Source: Rhodanobacter sp. FDAARGOS 1247
Lineage (GTDB): Bacteria; Pseudomonadota; Gammaproteobacteria; Xanthomonadales; Rhodanobacteraceae
Length of the DNA stretch: 64,000 nucleotides
Direction of reading: 5' to 3'
NCBI RefSeq assembly: GCF_016889805.1
Contig: NZ_CP069535.1
Location: 558,001 to 622,000 of the forward strand
The notes under the pieces are model-generated. The model saw only the letters and a program-made list of their open reading frames with translations, did not search any database and had not been told where the DNA came from. Of this stretch, positions 50,671 through 59,792 are shown piece after piece. The translations under genes were made by a program, and so were the position numbers. Each line of letters begins with the position of its first letter. The first letter of the stretch is position 1.

Positions 50671-51323
50671 ACCTGGGCGGACGGCAACGCGGCCAGGCCG
50701 TGGTCGAGACCTGCGTGGTGATCCTGGTGTTCGGCGTGTTCCTGCTGGGCATCCTGCAGGCGATCCTGTTCTACCGGGTCAAGACCACGGTCGACTACGC
50801 CGCGCTGGAAGCCGCCCGCAACGGCGCCACCCACAACGCGAAGATGAGCGCGATGCGGGTCGGCTTGGCGCGCGGCCTGATGCCGCTGTACGCGCACAAG
50901 GTCGGCAACGGCGAGGCGACCAAGGCCTACGCCGAGGCCTTCGTGGCCGCCAACAACCCGCTGGTCAGCGAGATCAAGGTGATCAGCCCGACCAAGGCCG
51001 CCTTCGCCGACTGGAAGGAGCGGCAGTTCGACGGCGTCGAGGCGATTCCCAACGACAGCCTGGCATTTCGCGCGAAGTCCCCCGGCGGCCGCAGCGGGCT
51101 CACCGTGCAGGACGCGAACGTGCTGAAGATCCGCGTGGTGTACGGCTACAAGATGATCGTGCCGGTGATCGACAAGCTGGTGATCGCGATCTTCCGCGAG
51201 TCGTTCTACAAGGGCCTGAGTGCCCGGGAAATCGCCATGCTGGAAAGCGGCCGCCTGCCGATCGTGAGCCAGGCGATGGTGCGCATGCAGACGCCGATCC
51301 GCGACGCGGGCGTGCTGCCATGA
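50667..51323 (+). CDS. TadE-like pseudopilin
   Basis: 218 residues. GGRQRGQAVVETCVVILVFGVFLLGILQAILFYRVK is a TadE start with prepilin-type Gly and +5 Glu; the mature part has VDYAALEAARNGATHNAKM, which is the conserved region after the helix. It is the second TadE/F-like protein of the operon, after 42465. Overlaps tadD by four bases (ATGA). Confidence 0.83.
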   Translation: MNLGGRQRGQAVVETCVVILVFGVFLLGILQAILFYRVKTTVDYAALEAARNGATHNAKMSAMRVGLARGLMPLYAHKVGNGEATKAYAEAFVAANNPLVSEIKVISPTKAAFADWKERQFDGVEAIPNDSLAFRAKSPGGRSGLTVQDANVLKIRVVYGYKMIVPVIDKLVIAIFRESFYKGLSAREIAMLESGRLPIVSQAMVRMQTPIRDAGVLP

Positions 51324-51970
51324 AGCGATGCCTGATCGTCATGGCGTGGGCCGTGCTCGCGCTGCCGGCATCCGCCCTGCAGGCGGCCGAGCTGCCCGAC
51401 GTGAAGATCGACGCGGTGCTGCAAGGCAGCGGCATCCGCACACTGGCCGGGCACGATGGGGTCGCCGCCGAAACGATCTGGATCAAGGGCGACAAGACGC
51501 GGGTGGACTTCGACGCGGGCGCAGGCCGTCGCGGCCGCATCCTGCGCGGTGGCGATCATGCGTGGCTGCTGATGTCCACGTCGCGGCGGGCCTTGCCGGC
51601 CGACCACGTGCGGATCGGCGCGATCACCCGGCTCGACGTGGCCAGGCCGTGCTGGGATCTCGGTTTTGCCTGCGCGCCGGTGGAAAGTCGCCGCATCGCC
51701 GGTCGCCCGGCGCACGGCTGGCGCTACCGCCACGCCGGCCATGCCGGCCCCGGCGGCAGCGACAGCGGCGTGTTCTGGATCGATGCCGAATACGGCCTGC
51801 TGCTGGCCTTCGAGGCGAAGGACAGCGCCGGCCACACCCACCGCATGGAAGCCACCGCGGTCGGCTTCGCGGAGATTCCCGACGACACCTTCGCCATGCC
51901 GGAAAGCCTTCGCGTAGACGTAAAGAAGGCCAATTCGCGGGCGGACCGCCTGCGCCGCTACGCGCAGTGA
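51320..51970 (+). CDS. Exported protein of unknown function, end of tad operon
   Basis: 216 residues with a signal peptide (cleavage near LQAAE). The body is beta-rich (GVAAETIWIKGDKTRVDFDAGAGRRGRILRGG, then WDLGFACAPVESRRIAGRPAHGWRY), reminiscent of LolA-like or DUF4412-like periplasmic proteins, but I cannot assign a family. Overlaps the TadE-like gene by four bases. Its stop is only four bases from the end of the convergent dinB gene. Confidence 0.6.
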   Translation: MKRCLIVMAWAVLALPASALQAAELPDVKIDAVLQGSGIRTLAGHDGVAAETIWIKGDKTRVDFDAGAGRRGRILRGGDHAWLLMSTSRRALPADHVRIGAITRLDVARPCWDLGFACAPVESRRIAGRPAHGWRYRHAGHAGPGGSDSGVFWIDAEYGLLLAFEAKDSAGHTHRMEATAVGFAEIPDDTFAMPESLRVDVKKANSRADRLRRYAQ

Positions 51971-51974
51971 GCAG

Positions 51975-53048
51975 TCAGGCAAACAGGTCGGACTGGGCCT
52001 GGTAGCTGTCGCGGTCGACGAAGCCGGACAGGCCCACGCCGACCAGCCGGTAGCGGCTGTCGGCCGGGCGTTCGACCCGTTCGCGCAGGGCGCAGGCGAT
52101 GTCGCCCAGTTCATCGGCGGACAGCGGTCGGGTGGATGGCGTGAGGCTGCGGGTCAGCGTGCGGAAGTCGGAGGTCTTCAGTTTCAGCACCACGGTGCGC
52201 GCCACCCGCTCGCGTTCGCGCTGGTAGCCGGCCCAGGCCTTGGCGGCGAGCTGGCGGATGTGCGGTTCGAGATCGTCCAGGGTGAGGTCGTGCTCGAAGG
52301 TGTCTTCGGCGGAGATCTGCAAGGTGGGACGATCCGGCTGCACCGGGTGCTCGTCGATGCCCAGCGACAACTCGTGCAGGCGCCGGCCCCAGCGACCGAA
52401 GCGCTGTTCCAGTTCGGTCAGCGCCAGCGTGCGCAGGTCGGCCACGGTGACGATCTGCAGCGCCGCCAGCTTCGCCTCCATCACCTTGCCCACACCGGGC
52501 AGGCGGCCCACTTTCAGCGGGGCGAGGAAGGCCTCGACCTGGTGCGGTCGCACCACGAACAGGCCATCGGGCTTGCGGAAGTCCGAGGCGATCTTGGCCA
52601 GGAACTTGTTGGGCGCCACGCCGGCCGAGGCGGTCAATTGCGTCTCCTCGCGGATCGCCGCCCGGATCGCCTCCGCCGTGGCGGTGGCCGAGGGCAGGCC
52701 GGTTTTCGTTGCGGTGACGTCGAGATAGGCCTCGTCCAGCGACAGCGGTTCGATCAGGTCGGTGTGCCGCGCGAAGATCTCGCGGATCTGCCGCGACACC
52801 GCCTTGTAGCGCACGAAGTCCGGCGGCACGAAGACCAGCTGCGGGCACAGTCGTTCGGCGCTGACCGCCGGCATCGCCGAGCGCACGCCGAACACGCGTG
52901 CCTCGTAGCTGGCCGCGCAGACCACCGAGCGGGCGCCACGCCAGGCCACCGCCACCGGCTTGCCGCGCAGCGAGGGATCGTCGCGCTGCTCGACCGACGC
53001 GTAGAACGCGTCCATGTCGACGTGCAGGATCTTGCGTGGCGAAGACAT
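51975..53048 (-). CDS. dinB: DNA polymerase IV
   Basis: 357 residues. Y-family polymerase with all catalytic motifs: HVDMDAFYASVEQRDDP (first metal Asp), LSLDEAYLDVT (catalytic SxDE), AGVAPNKFLAKIASDFRKPDG and GVGKVMEAKL (HhH). The C-terminal little-finger domain ends near VGVGLSGF. It performs error-prone translesion synthesis. I find no LexA-box matching the operator seen upstream of lexA. Confidence 0.95.
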   Translation of the reverse strand: MSSPRKILHVDMDAFYASVEQRDDPSLRGKPVAVAWRGARSVVCAASYEARVFGVRSAMPAVSAERLCPQLVFVPPDFVRYKAVSRQIREIFARHTDLIEPLSLDEAYLDVTATKTGLPSATATAEAIRAAIREETQLTASAGVAPNKFLAKIASDFRKPDGLFVVRPHQVEAFLAPLKVGRLPGVGKVMEAKLAALQIVTVADLRTLALTELEQRFGRWGRRLHELSLGIDEHPVQPDRPTLQISAEDTFEHDLTLDDLEPHIRQLAAKAWAGYQRERERVARTVVLKLKTSDFRTLTRSLTPSTRPLSADELGDIACALRERVERPADSRYRLVGVGLSGFVDRDSYQAQSDLFA

Positions 53049-53106
53049 CGGGGGTTGCGGGAATCACGGCGTGCGGGGTGGGGCCATTGTACGCAGCGCC
53101 GTCGTT

Positions 53107-54015
53107 TCAGTGCCGCTGCGCAGCCGCCGGCGGCGGGTTCAGGCGTTGCGCCAGGTGCTGCGCCAGCCGTTCGGCCGCGTGTGCCTGCCCGGCCAGGAAC
53201 AGGAACGGCTCGATCAGTTCCAGCTCCATGATCAGCAACCGTCCGGCGCTGATCACCCCGTCGACGCGGGCGTAGGCCAGCTCGCCGTGGTTCCGCGTGT
53301 CGACGGCGGCCAGCGCCGCAGCGGCCGCGGCAAGGATGGCCGCGTCGGGCCGGACCGCCTCGACGCTGCCGCCGTATTCGCTCTGCACCCGATAGTCGCC
53401 GGCGGCCGGACGCTTGATCACCGCGTGGCTGAACTCGCCGCCGAAATACAGCAGCGACCACTCGCCCGCGCTGACGATCTCCGGCACGAACGGCTGCACC
53501 AGGAAGTCGATGCCGCAGGGCAGTCGCGCCACCTCGTCGGCGAACGCCGCATCGCCGATCCGGCCGCGCAGCGTGTGCCAGGCGCCGCCGCTGATGCTCG
53601 GCTTGATCACCACCTGTTGCCCCGGCATCGAGGCCAGCACGTGCGGAAGTTCGCCGGCAGCAGCGAGCCGGGTCGGGATGGTCGCCACGGCTTGCGCCGC
53701 CAGCTCGAGCAGGTAGCGCTTGTCGCTGTTCCAGCGCAGCACGCGACTGTCGTTGAAGGTGTCGACGCCGAGCCGGTCGAGCCGGTCCAGCCAGGCGATG
53801 AAGTCGGCGTGGTGCTTGTAGTAGTCCCAGATGGTGCGGATCAGCACCGCGTCGAACGACGCCCAGTCGATCGCCGGATCGTTCCACACGCACGACACCG
53901 GCGTGACGCCGCGCTGTTCCAGCCGGCGCGCGAGTTCGGCGTCATCAGACTGGATCGATGGAAGCTCGGCCGAGGTGGCGAAGGCCAGGCGCCGGGTCGG
54001 GGTGGCAGCGGACAA
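53107..54015 (-). CDS. ATP-grasp domain protein of unknown substrate
   Basis: 302 residues starting at TTG 54015 (AGGAAG seven bases ahead); an ATG at 54129 would add 38 low-complexity residues. The ATP-grasp fold is shown by VVIKPSISGGAWHT, FLVQPFVPEIVSAGEWSLLYFGGEFSHAVIKRP and, near the end, ELAYARVDGVISAGRLLIMELELIEPFLF, where E-L-E-L-I-E-P is the metal-binding tail. Such stand-alone ATP-grasp proteins resemble glutathione-synthetase-type ligases; the reaction is unknown. Confidence 0.78.
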   Translation of the reverse strand: MSAATPTRRLAFATSAELPSIQSDDAELARRLEQRGVTPVSCVWNDPAIDWASFDAVLIRTIWDYYKHHADFIAWLDRLDRLGVDTFNDSRVLRWNSDKRYLLELAAQAVATIPTRLAAAGELPHVLASMPGQQVVIKPSISGGAWHTLRGRIGDAAFADEVARLPCGIDFLVQPFVPEIVSAGEWSLLYFGGEFSHAVIKRPAAGDYRVQSEYGGSVEAVRPDAAILAAAAAALAAVDTRNHGELAYARVDGVISAGRLLIMELELIEPFLFLAGQAHAAERLAQHLAQRLNPPPAAAQRH

Positions 54016-54142
54016 TGCGGTACTTCCTGCGGCGGATGATGGCGATGGACGATGGCGCTCGCCGCACAGCGCGCAAACGCGTGCCTCGACGGCAGCGGGG
54101 ATTGTCACACGCGCCGTGCGCGCCTTCATGCGCCGGAGCCGA

Positions 54143-54487
54143 TCAGTCGGCGGCGGCGCTTGCCGCCTGCACCAGGTACAGGCGGACTGCCGGATCGCCG
54201 CTGGGCAGTTCGAGCGCCGCTCCGTCGACGACCCGGATGCCGCCCGGCGGCGGGGCGATGGCTGCGTGCAGGGCGGCGGTCAGCTGGTCGGTCTGGCGTT
54301 GCCGGGTGATCGCCCCGGGCAGCAGGATTGCCAGCAGCAGCACGCCGCTGGCGAACGCGGCGCCGGCCGGCAGCCAGCGGACGTGGCGGCGAGCCGTGCG
54401 GTGATCGGCGGCGAGGCGACGCTGCAGGCGTTCAAGGCCTCCGGGCGGCACCGGCAGGTCGAGGAAAAGTCGGATCGGCTCAGACAT
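54143..54487 (-). CDS. Short membrane protein, putative anti-sigma factor
   Basis: 114 residues with one central hydrophobic segment (WLPAGAAFASGVLLLAILLPGAI), a helical N-terminal half and a short periplasmic tail. It overlaps the 3' end of the upstream sigma gene by eight bases, the main basis for the anti-sigma idea. No zinc motif. Unusually short for an anti-sigma factor. Confidence 0.5.
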   Translation of the reverse strand: MSEPIRLFLDLPVPPGGLERLQRRLAADHRTARRHVRWLPAGAAFASGVLLLAILLPGAITRQRQTDQLTAALHAAIAPPPGGIRVVDGAALELPSGDPAVRLYLVQAASAAAD

Positions 54488-54977
54488 CGGCAGCAGCTCC
54501 CATCAAGGTCTTCAAACGCGCCATGGCCAGGTGCTTGCGCGAGGCCACCGTGCCGGCGGGGATGCCCAGCACGGCGGCAATCTCGGTGCTGCGCATGCCG
54601 CTGAATTCGGACAGCAGCAGCACCTGTTGCCAACTGCGGGGCAGCTTGCGCAACGCCCGGTGCAGTTGCCTGGCGGCCAGGAAATCCGGCGCCTGCGTGT
54701 CGGCGGCCGGTGCCAGCAAGGCCTCGTCCAGCGGAGCATGGCGCCGCGGCAGGCGCCAGCGCAGGCGGTTCTTCGCCAGGTTGAGCGCGGTGGTCCAGAC
54801 CAGCGCGTCGAGCGTGGCTTCGTCCACCTTGTCGCGTCGCTCCCACACGCGCACGTAGGCGTCCTGGATCACGTCCTGGCAATCCTCCGCCTGCCACAGC
54901 TGGCGGTAGAGCACGTTGTAAAGCGGACGCTCCAGCCGCCGATAGCTGGCGTACAGCGCGTCCTGGCGCAGCGCCAC
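54480..54977 (-). CDS. ECF-type RNA polymerase sigma factor
   Basis: 165 residues starting at GTG 54977. Region 2 (ALYASYRRLERPLYNVLYRQLWQAEDCQDVIQDAYVRVWERRD, with the core DCQDVIQDAYVRVW) and region 4 (LPRSWQQVLLLSEFSGMRSTEIAAVLGIPAGTVASRKHLAMARLK, with AVLGIPAGTVASRKHLA) are intact. The preceding gene is a lipoprotein 11 bases away, and a short membrane protein follows: lipoprotein, sigma, membrane protein. The frame continues far upstream without a stop, so the start is less certain. Confidence 0.85.
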   Translation of the reverse strand: MALRQDALYASYRRLERPLYNVLYRQLWQAEDCQDVIQDAYVRVWERRDKVDEATLDALVWTTALNLAKNRLRWRLPRRHAPLDEALLAPAADTQAPDFLAARQLHRALRKLPRSWQQVLLLSEFSGMRSTEIAAVLGIPAGTVASRKHLAMARLKTLMGAAADV

Positions 54978-54987
54978 GCGGCGCCGC

Positions 54988-55755
54988 TCAGGCTTGCGGC
55001 GGCAGGATGTCCGCGCGGACCACCAGCAGTCGCAACGCCGGCCTGGTCGGGCACGGGGGCGTGCTCTTGCCCGGCAACGCCGGCGCGCACGAGCCCGGCC
55101 CTTGCGCAAGCACCACGTACTGGCCCGAGCGCAGATGGACTTCCGACTTGAACTTGGCCAGCCCGCGGTTGCCGTGGTCGTCGTAGGCAAGCTGCAGGTC
55201 CAGCGCCTCGCCGTCGACCGCCCTGACCATGAAATCGAACGCGCGCGGATAGCCGTCGTCGATGGTGGATTCGATCGAGGTGCCGCTGCCGCCGGCCGAG
55301 GTCCGGGCGGAAACCACCTGATCCAGGGTGAAACGCAGCGGGCCCATGCTCTTGCGCAATCCGTCAAGGGCGGAGGCGAGCGGCTTCAGCGCGGCGTCAT
55401 CGGAACCGGTGCCGGGCTCGCCGTCGACGACCCAGAAATGCAGCCCCACCTGCGTGATCGACGCTGGCGTGGCGGAGGCTGGTTCGATCGCGGCGATGGC
55501 CTTGCCGATCGAGGCCTGCGCGTCGGGCGCGGCGTAGACCAGCAGCTTGCCGGGCGCGGGCGAGGTGACGCTGGCCTTGCTGCCCAGCGCGCTGCGCAGC
55601 GCGCCGGCCAGCTGGCCGGTCTGCGCCGGCGGCACCGTGTAGACCTTCAGCTCGCTGGACCCGGCGGCCTGTTTCGACGACGTGCTGTCCGGCGCGTGAC
55701 ATGCGGCCAGGGCCAGCAGCGAAGCGCCGGCGAACAGTCGAAATAGTTGTTTCAT
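54988..55755 (-). CDS. Lipoprotein encoded with ECF sigma factor
   Basis: 255 residues. Lipobox LAAC gives a lipidated N-terminus. The mature sequence includes ELKVYTVPPAQTGQLAGALRSALGSKASVTSPAPGKLLVYAAPDAQ, which resembles short N-domains of secretin-like proteins, and two Cys (GSCAPALPG, PPCPTRP). I do not recognise the family. As first gene of the operon with the sigma factor, it may sense an envelope signal; inferred from position only. GAGG eight bases before the ATG. Confidence 0.65.
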   Translation of the reverse strand: MKQLFRLFAGASLLALAACHAPDSTSSKQAAGSSELKVYTVPPAQTGQLAGALRSALGSKASVTSPAPGKLLVYAAPDAQASIGKAIAAIEPASATPASITQVGLHFWVVDGEPGTGSDDAALKPLASALDGLRKSMGPLRFTLDQVVSARTSAGGSGTSIESTIDDGYPRAFDFMVRAVDGEALDLQLAYDDHGNRGLAKFKSEVHLRSGQYVVLAQGPGSCAPALPGKSTPPCPTRPALRLLVVRADILPPQA

Positions 55756-55828
55756 GCCATGTCCTCGCGACGACCGACGAGCCGCCTTCCCGACTGTATA
55801 CACGCCAGCAGGGATTTCCTTCACGCCA

Positions 55829-56152
55829 CTAGGCTTCGTCTTCCCATTGCACGTCGACCGCATCGCCGTCCATCGCGCCCATCCAGTAGGTGCCCAGCCG
55901 CACCCACGCTGAGCGATTGCGTTTGCGCGCGGTGTCGTACAGCGCCACGTGATAGATCACCTGCGCCCTGGAGCTGGCCAGGATCAGGCCCAGCGGCATG
56001 AACAGGCGATGCTTCGCGTGCAGGATCTTGTAGCCGTTCGCGTCGGCCCACGATTGCAGCAGGGCGCGCGCGTTGACGTAGCGTCGGTAGAACAGCCAGC
56101 AGACCAGGCCAAGGGCGATCACCGAAAGCAACTGGGAGCCAGCATGGTTCAT
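55829..56152 (-). CDS. Small membrane protein, unknown function
   Basis: 107 residues. One N-terminal membrane helix (QLLSVIALGLVCWLFYRRYV), then a soluble domain (LLQSWADANGYKILHAKHRLFMPLGLIL, VIYHVALYDTARKRNRSAWVRLGTYWMGAMDGDAVDVQWEDEA). The last part looks like a compact beta domain with conserved Trp. Unknown function. The ribosome-binding site is weak. The frame is open upstream to 56284, but without a better start. Confidence 0.65.
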   Translation of the reverse strand: MNHAGSQLLSVIALGLVCWLFYRRYVNARALLQSWADANGYKILHAKHRLFMPLGLILASSRAQVIYHVALYDTARKRNRSAWVRLGTYWMGAMDGDAVDVQWEDEA

Positions 56153-56264
56153 GGGACTTGATCTTCTGTGGAGGTGGGTGATCCGGCGACGACCGGGAAG
56201 GCCGTGCGCGGCAGGGGCCGATGGGACTGGCTGAAACCGCCCGGACAATGGCATGGTAGCGGGC

Positions 56265-57602
56265 ATGCTGACCGAACCCGCCAATGCCTATGCCCGTCGC
56301 CTGAACACCTGGGACGCCGCGATGATCGTCATCGGCGGCGTGATCGGGGCAGGCATCTTCCTCACCCCGGCCACCGTGGCACGCAGCACCTCCTCCGGGG
56401 CGGAGGTGCTGGTGTTGTGGGTGATCGGCGGCCTGCTCACGCTGGCTGGCGTGCTGTGCTACGCCGAGCTGGGCGCGCGGCGCCCGCAGGCGGGCGGCAT
56501 CTATGTCTACCTGCGGGAGGCGTTCGGCCTGCTGCCCGGCTTCCTGTTCGGCTGGACCATGGCGCTGATCAACTACCCCGGCAGCGTGGCCGCGGTGGCG
56601 ACCATGTTTGCCGACTACCTGTGCACGGCGCTGGGCCTGCCCTCGCAGGTCTACGTGAAGCCGGTGGCGGTGGGCGCGATCGTGTTCATCGTCGGCATCA
56701 ACCTGTTCGGCATCCGCGCCGGCGCGTGGATGCAGAACATCTTCACCGTGCTGAAGCTGGTCGCCGTCACGCTGCTGGTGGTCGCCGGCCTGGTGCTGGC
56801 CCATGGCCAGTCGGGGCCGGTGCTGGCGACGGACACGCTCCATCCGGTGTCGTCCTGGGCGTTTGCCGGCGCGCTGCTGCCGGTGCTGTTCACCTATGGC
56901 GGCTTCCACTATCTCAACGATCTCGCTGGTGAGGTGCGCAATCCGCAGCGCACCCTGCCGCGGGCACTGGGCATGGGCATGGTCGGCGTGGTGGTCTGCT
57001 ACGTGCTGGTCAATTACGCCTACCTGGCCGGACTGGGCCATGCCGGGCTTGCCGCCAGCACGGCGCCGGCGGCCGACCTGATGCGCGGCCTGTTCGGCGA
57101 CGCCGGGGCCACCGTGATCGCCGTGGGCATCGCCTGTTCCACCTTCGGCTATTGCAGCATCGCGATCGCCGGTGGCGCGCGGGTGCTGCAGACGATGGGC
57201 GCCGACGGCGTGTTCTTCCGTGCCGCCGGACGCGTCGACGCGCGCACCCGCGCGCCGCAGATCGCGCTGGCCCTGCTGGGCGGCTGGGCCGCCGTGCTCA
57301 CCTATTCGGGCAGCTTCAACCAGTTGCTCAACTACACCACGGTGGGCGAGTGGCTCGGCCACGTGTTCGGCATCGGCACGCTGTTCTGGTATCGCAAGCA
57401 CTTCATCGACCAGCCGGCGCCGTATCGGGTGCCGTTCTATCCGCTGCTGCCGCTGATCTTCGTGATCACCGTGTTCGGCGTGATCGTGGCCAGCGCGATC
57501 CATGCCCCGGGCGACGCCGGCATGAGCCTGCTGATCATCGCGCTGGGCGTGCCGGTGTATTACGGCTGGCAGCACTGGGTCCGCCGGCATCCCGTCGGGT
57601 AG
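56265..57602 (+). CDS. APC-family amino-acid permease
   Basis: 445 residues, about 12 membrane helices. MIVIGGVIGAGIFLTPATVAR is the APC helix-1 signature; GARRPQAGGIYVYLREAFGLLPGFLFGW and GGFHYLNDLAGEVRNPQRTLPRAL follow as in the amino-acid/polyamine/organocation family. Substrate unknown. ATG at 56265 chosen; one four codons earlier at 56253. A glycoside hydrolase gene starts 14 bases after its stop, suggesting an operon. Confidence 0.88.
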   Translation: MLTEPANAYARRLNTWDAAMIVIGGVIGAGIFLTPATVARSTSSGAEVLVLWVIGGLLTLAGVLCYAELGARRPQAGGIYVYLREAFGLLPGFLFGWTMALINYPGSVAAVATMFADYLCTALGLPSQVYVKPVAVGAIVFIVGINLFGIRAGAWMQNIFTVLKLVAVTLLVVAGLVLAHGQSGPVLATDTLHPVSSWAFAGALLPVLFTYGGFHYLNDLAGEVRNPQRTLPRALGMGMVGVVVCYVLVNYAYLAGLGHAGLAASTAPAADLMRGLFGDAGATVIAVGIACSTFGYCSIAIAGGARVLQTMGADGVFFRAAGRVDARTRAPQIALALLGGWAAVLTYSGSFNQLLNYTTVGEWLGHVFGIGTLFWYRKHFIDQPAPYRVPFYPLLPLIFVITVFGVIVASAIHAPGDAGMSLLIIALGVPVYYGWQHWVRRHPVG

Positions 57603-57616
57603 CGCGGGCACGCGCG

Positions 57617-59749
57617 ATGAGATGGCGCGGCTGGCTCGCCCTGTGTTGCCTTTGCGGCCTGCAGCCTGGCCACGCCGCTGCACCGGCGCTGCCCGATCTG
57701 GCCGGTGCCGGTGCGCGGATCGGTCTCGACCAGGTGCGCCGTGTCGGCGCGGTGGAACACGCGGCTGACGGCGTGGCGCAGCAGCGCTATGCGTTCCAGC
57801 CGGCGGCGCATCCATCGATCGTGATGACGCCGGCGGGCGATGCGTGGGACTGGTCGGACGCGGGCGAGCTGCATGTGCGGGTGCAGAACGCGATGCCGTG
57901 GGCGGTGACGCTGGACATCGAGATCGATGGCGCCGGGTCGACGCGTCTGCAGGCGCGCGTGGGTGTGCCGGCCGGGCCGGCGCAGACGCTGGTGGTTCCG
58001 CTGCGCGCCACTTCGCCACGCGAACAGGGCATGCAGGTGGGGCCGCCGATGCCGTTCGAGTTGCGCGGCCGGTCGATCCTGCTGGCGACCACCGTGCAAG
58101 GCACGCTGGATCGACACCGCGTGCGCGCGATTCGCCTGGGCATCCCGGGGCCGCAGGCGGTGCAGACCCTGCTGTTCGGCAAGCTGTCCGTCACCGCGGG
58201 CGAGGCCATGCTGCACGAGGCCTATGCCGGCATCGTCGATCGCTACGGACAATCCACGCGCGGCCGCTGGCCGGAGAAGATCGATTCCGATGCCGCGCTG
58301 CGCGCGGCGGTCACGGCCGCTCCGGAGTCCGCGAAGCCCGCCGGCGTCGACGCTCATGGCGGACGTCTGGATGGCCAGAAGCTGCGCAAGACCGGCTGGT
58401 TCCACGCGCAAAGGCAGACGGAGCGCTGGCAACTGGTGACGCCCGAAGGCCACCCGTTCTTTTCGCTGGGCGTCAATGCGGTCAACGTCGGGGACCAGCG
58501 CACTCGTGTCGAGGGGCGCGAGTTCATGTTCACCGGGCTGCCCCCGGACCGTGGCGCATGGGCCGCGTTTCATGGGCGCGGCGACAGCCGGCGTCCGGGG
58601 CAGGCTGCCAGCAGCGGCATCGGCCATGACCACGGACGCTGGTTCGACTTCCACGCGGCCAACCTGTATCGCATCGATGGTGCGGGCTGGTTGTCCGCAT
58701 GGCGCACGCGCACGCTGGATCGGTTGCAGGCATGGGGCTTCAATACCATCGGCAACTGGAGCGATCCCGCGTTGGGCCAGGCCCACCGGCTGCCGTATAC
58801 GCGCTCGATCAACATCGCCGGTGACTACGCGAATGTTTCCAGTGGCTACGATTACTGGGGCCGCATGCCCGATCCGTTCGATCCCCGCTTCGTCGCCGCC
58901 ACCGAGGCGGCGGTGGCGAAGGCCAGCGCCGACGTGCGCGACGATCCCTGGCTGCTCGGCTACTTCGCCGACAACGAGCTGGCCTGGGCCGGCATCGGAC
59001 CGCAAGGTCGCTGGGGACTGGCGCTGGGCACCCTGGCGGGTGAGGCGGCAAGCCCGGCCAAGCAGGGCTTCATCGCGATGCTGCGCAAGCAGTACGCGAC
59101 GCCGCGGGCGCTGGCCGCCGCGTGGGGCATTCCACTGGACTCGTGGAAAGCGCTGGACGCCACCGGCTACGTCGCGCCCGCACCGGACGAGGCGCATCCG
59201 GCGATTGCCCGCGACTACAGCGCGTGGTTGAGTCATTACGCCGACGCCTACTTCCGCATCGTGGCCGCAGCGATCCGCCGCCACGATCCGCACCATCTGT
59301 TCCTCGGCGGCCGTTTCGCGGTGTACACGCCCGAAGCCGTCGCGGCCTGCGCGCAGTATTGCGACGTGGTCAGCTTCAACGCCTACGCCGACCTGCCGCA
59401 GCACCACATCGACATGGCCCGGATGCAGGCGCTGGACAAGCCGGTGCTGATCAGCGAATTCCACTTCGGCTCGAACGATCGTGGCCCGTTTGGCGCAGGC
59501 GTGGTGCCGGTAGGGAACGAGGCGCAGCGCGGCGAAGCCTATGCGAAGTACCTCGCGGCCGCCGCGGCGAATCCGCAGGTCGTCGGCGTGCACTGGTTCG
59601 AATACACCGACCAGCCGGTGACCGGCCGCCTGCTTGATGGCGAGAACAGCCACATCGGGCTGGTGGGCATCACCGACATTCCGTTTGGCGGCTTTGTACG
59701 GGCCGTGCGCCAGGCCAATGAACAGGCGCAGCCATCAGGCGGGCGTTGA
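57617..59749 (+). CDS. Agarase-like glycoside hydrolase, exported
   Basis: 710 residues. Signal peptide (cleavage near GHAAA), a beta-sandwich N-terminal domain and a TIM-barrel with VTPEGHPFFSLGVNAVNVGDQRTRVEGREFMF, YFADNELAW (candidate acid/base Glu) and LISEFHFGS (candidate nucleophile Glu). The block order matches GH50-type beta-agarases and related barrel enzymes, but the substrate cannot be fixed; related soil-bacterial proteins act on other galactans. The signal peptide indicates periplasm or exterior. Confidence 0.7.
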   Translation: MRWRGWLALCCLCGLQPGHAAAPALPDLAGAGARIGLDQVRRVGAVEHAADGVAQQRYAFQPAAHPSIVMTPAGDAWDWSDAGELHVRVQNAMPWAVTLDIEIDGAGSTRLQARVGVPAGPAQTLVVPLRATSPREQGMQVGPPMPFELRGRSILLATTVQGTLDRHRVRAIRLGIPGPQAVQTLLFGKLSVTAGEAMLHEAYAGIVDRYGQSTRGRWPEKIDSDAALRAAVTAAPESAKPAGVDAHGGRLDGQKLRKTGWFHAQRQTERWQLVTPEGHPFFSLGVNAVNVGDQRTRVEGREFMFTGLPPDRGAWAAFHGRGDSRRPGQAASSGIGHDHGRWFDFHAANLYRIDGAGWLSAWRTRTLDRLQAWGFNTIGNWSDPALGQAHRLPYTRSINIAGDYANVSSGYDYWGRMPDPFDPRFVAATEAAVAKASADVRDDPWLLGYFADNELAWAGIGPQGRWGLALGTLAGEAASPAKQGFIAMLRKQYATPRALAAAWGIPLDSWKALDATGYVAPAPDEAHPAIARDYSAWLSHYADAYFRIVAAAIRRHDPHHLFLGGRFAVYTPEAVAACAQYCDVVSFNAYADLPQHHIDMARMQALDKPVLISEFHFGSNDRGPFGAGVVPVGNEAQRGEAYAKYLAAAAANPQVVGVHWFEYTDQPVTGRLLDGENSHIGLVGITDIPFGGFVRAVRQANEQAQPSGGR

Positions 59750-59764
59750 CGATGGACGCAAAAA

Positions 59765-59792
59765 AAACCCGCAGAGGGGGATCTGCGGGTTT
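59765..59792. terminator. Terminator after glycoside hydrolase
   Basis: Perfect 11-bp stem AAACCCGCAGA / TCTGCGGGTTT with a six-base loop, preceded by a run of As, 15 bases after the stop codon. Confidence 0.85.
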
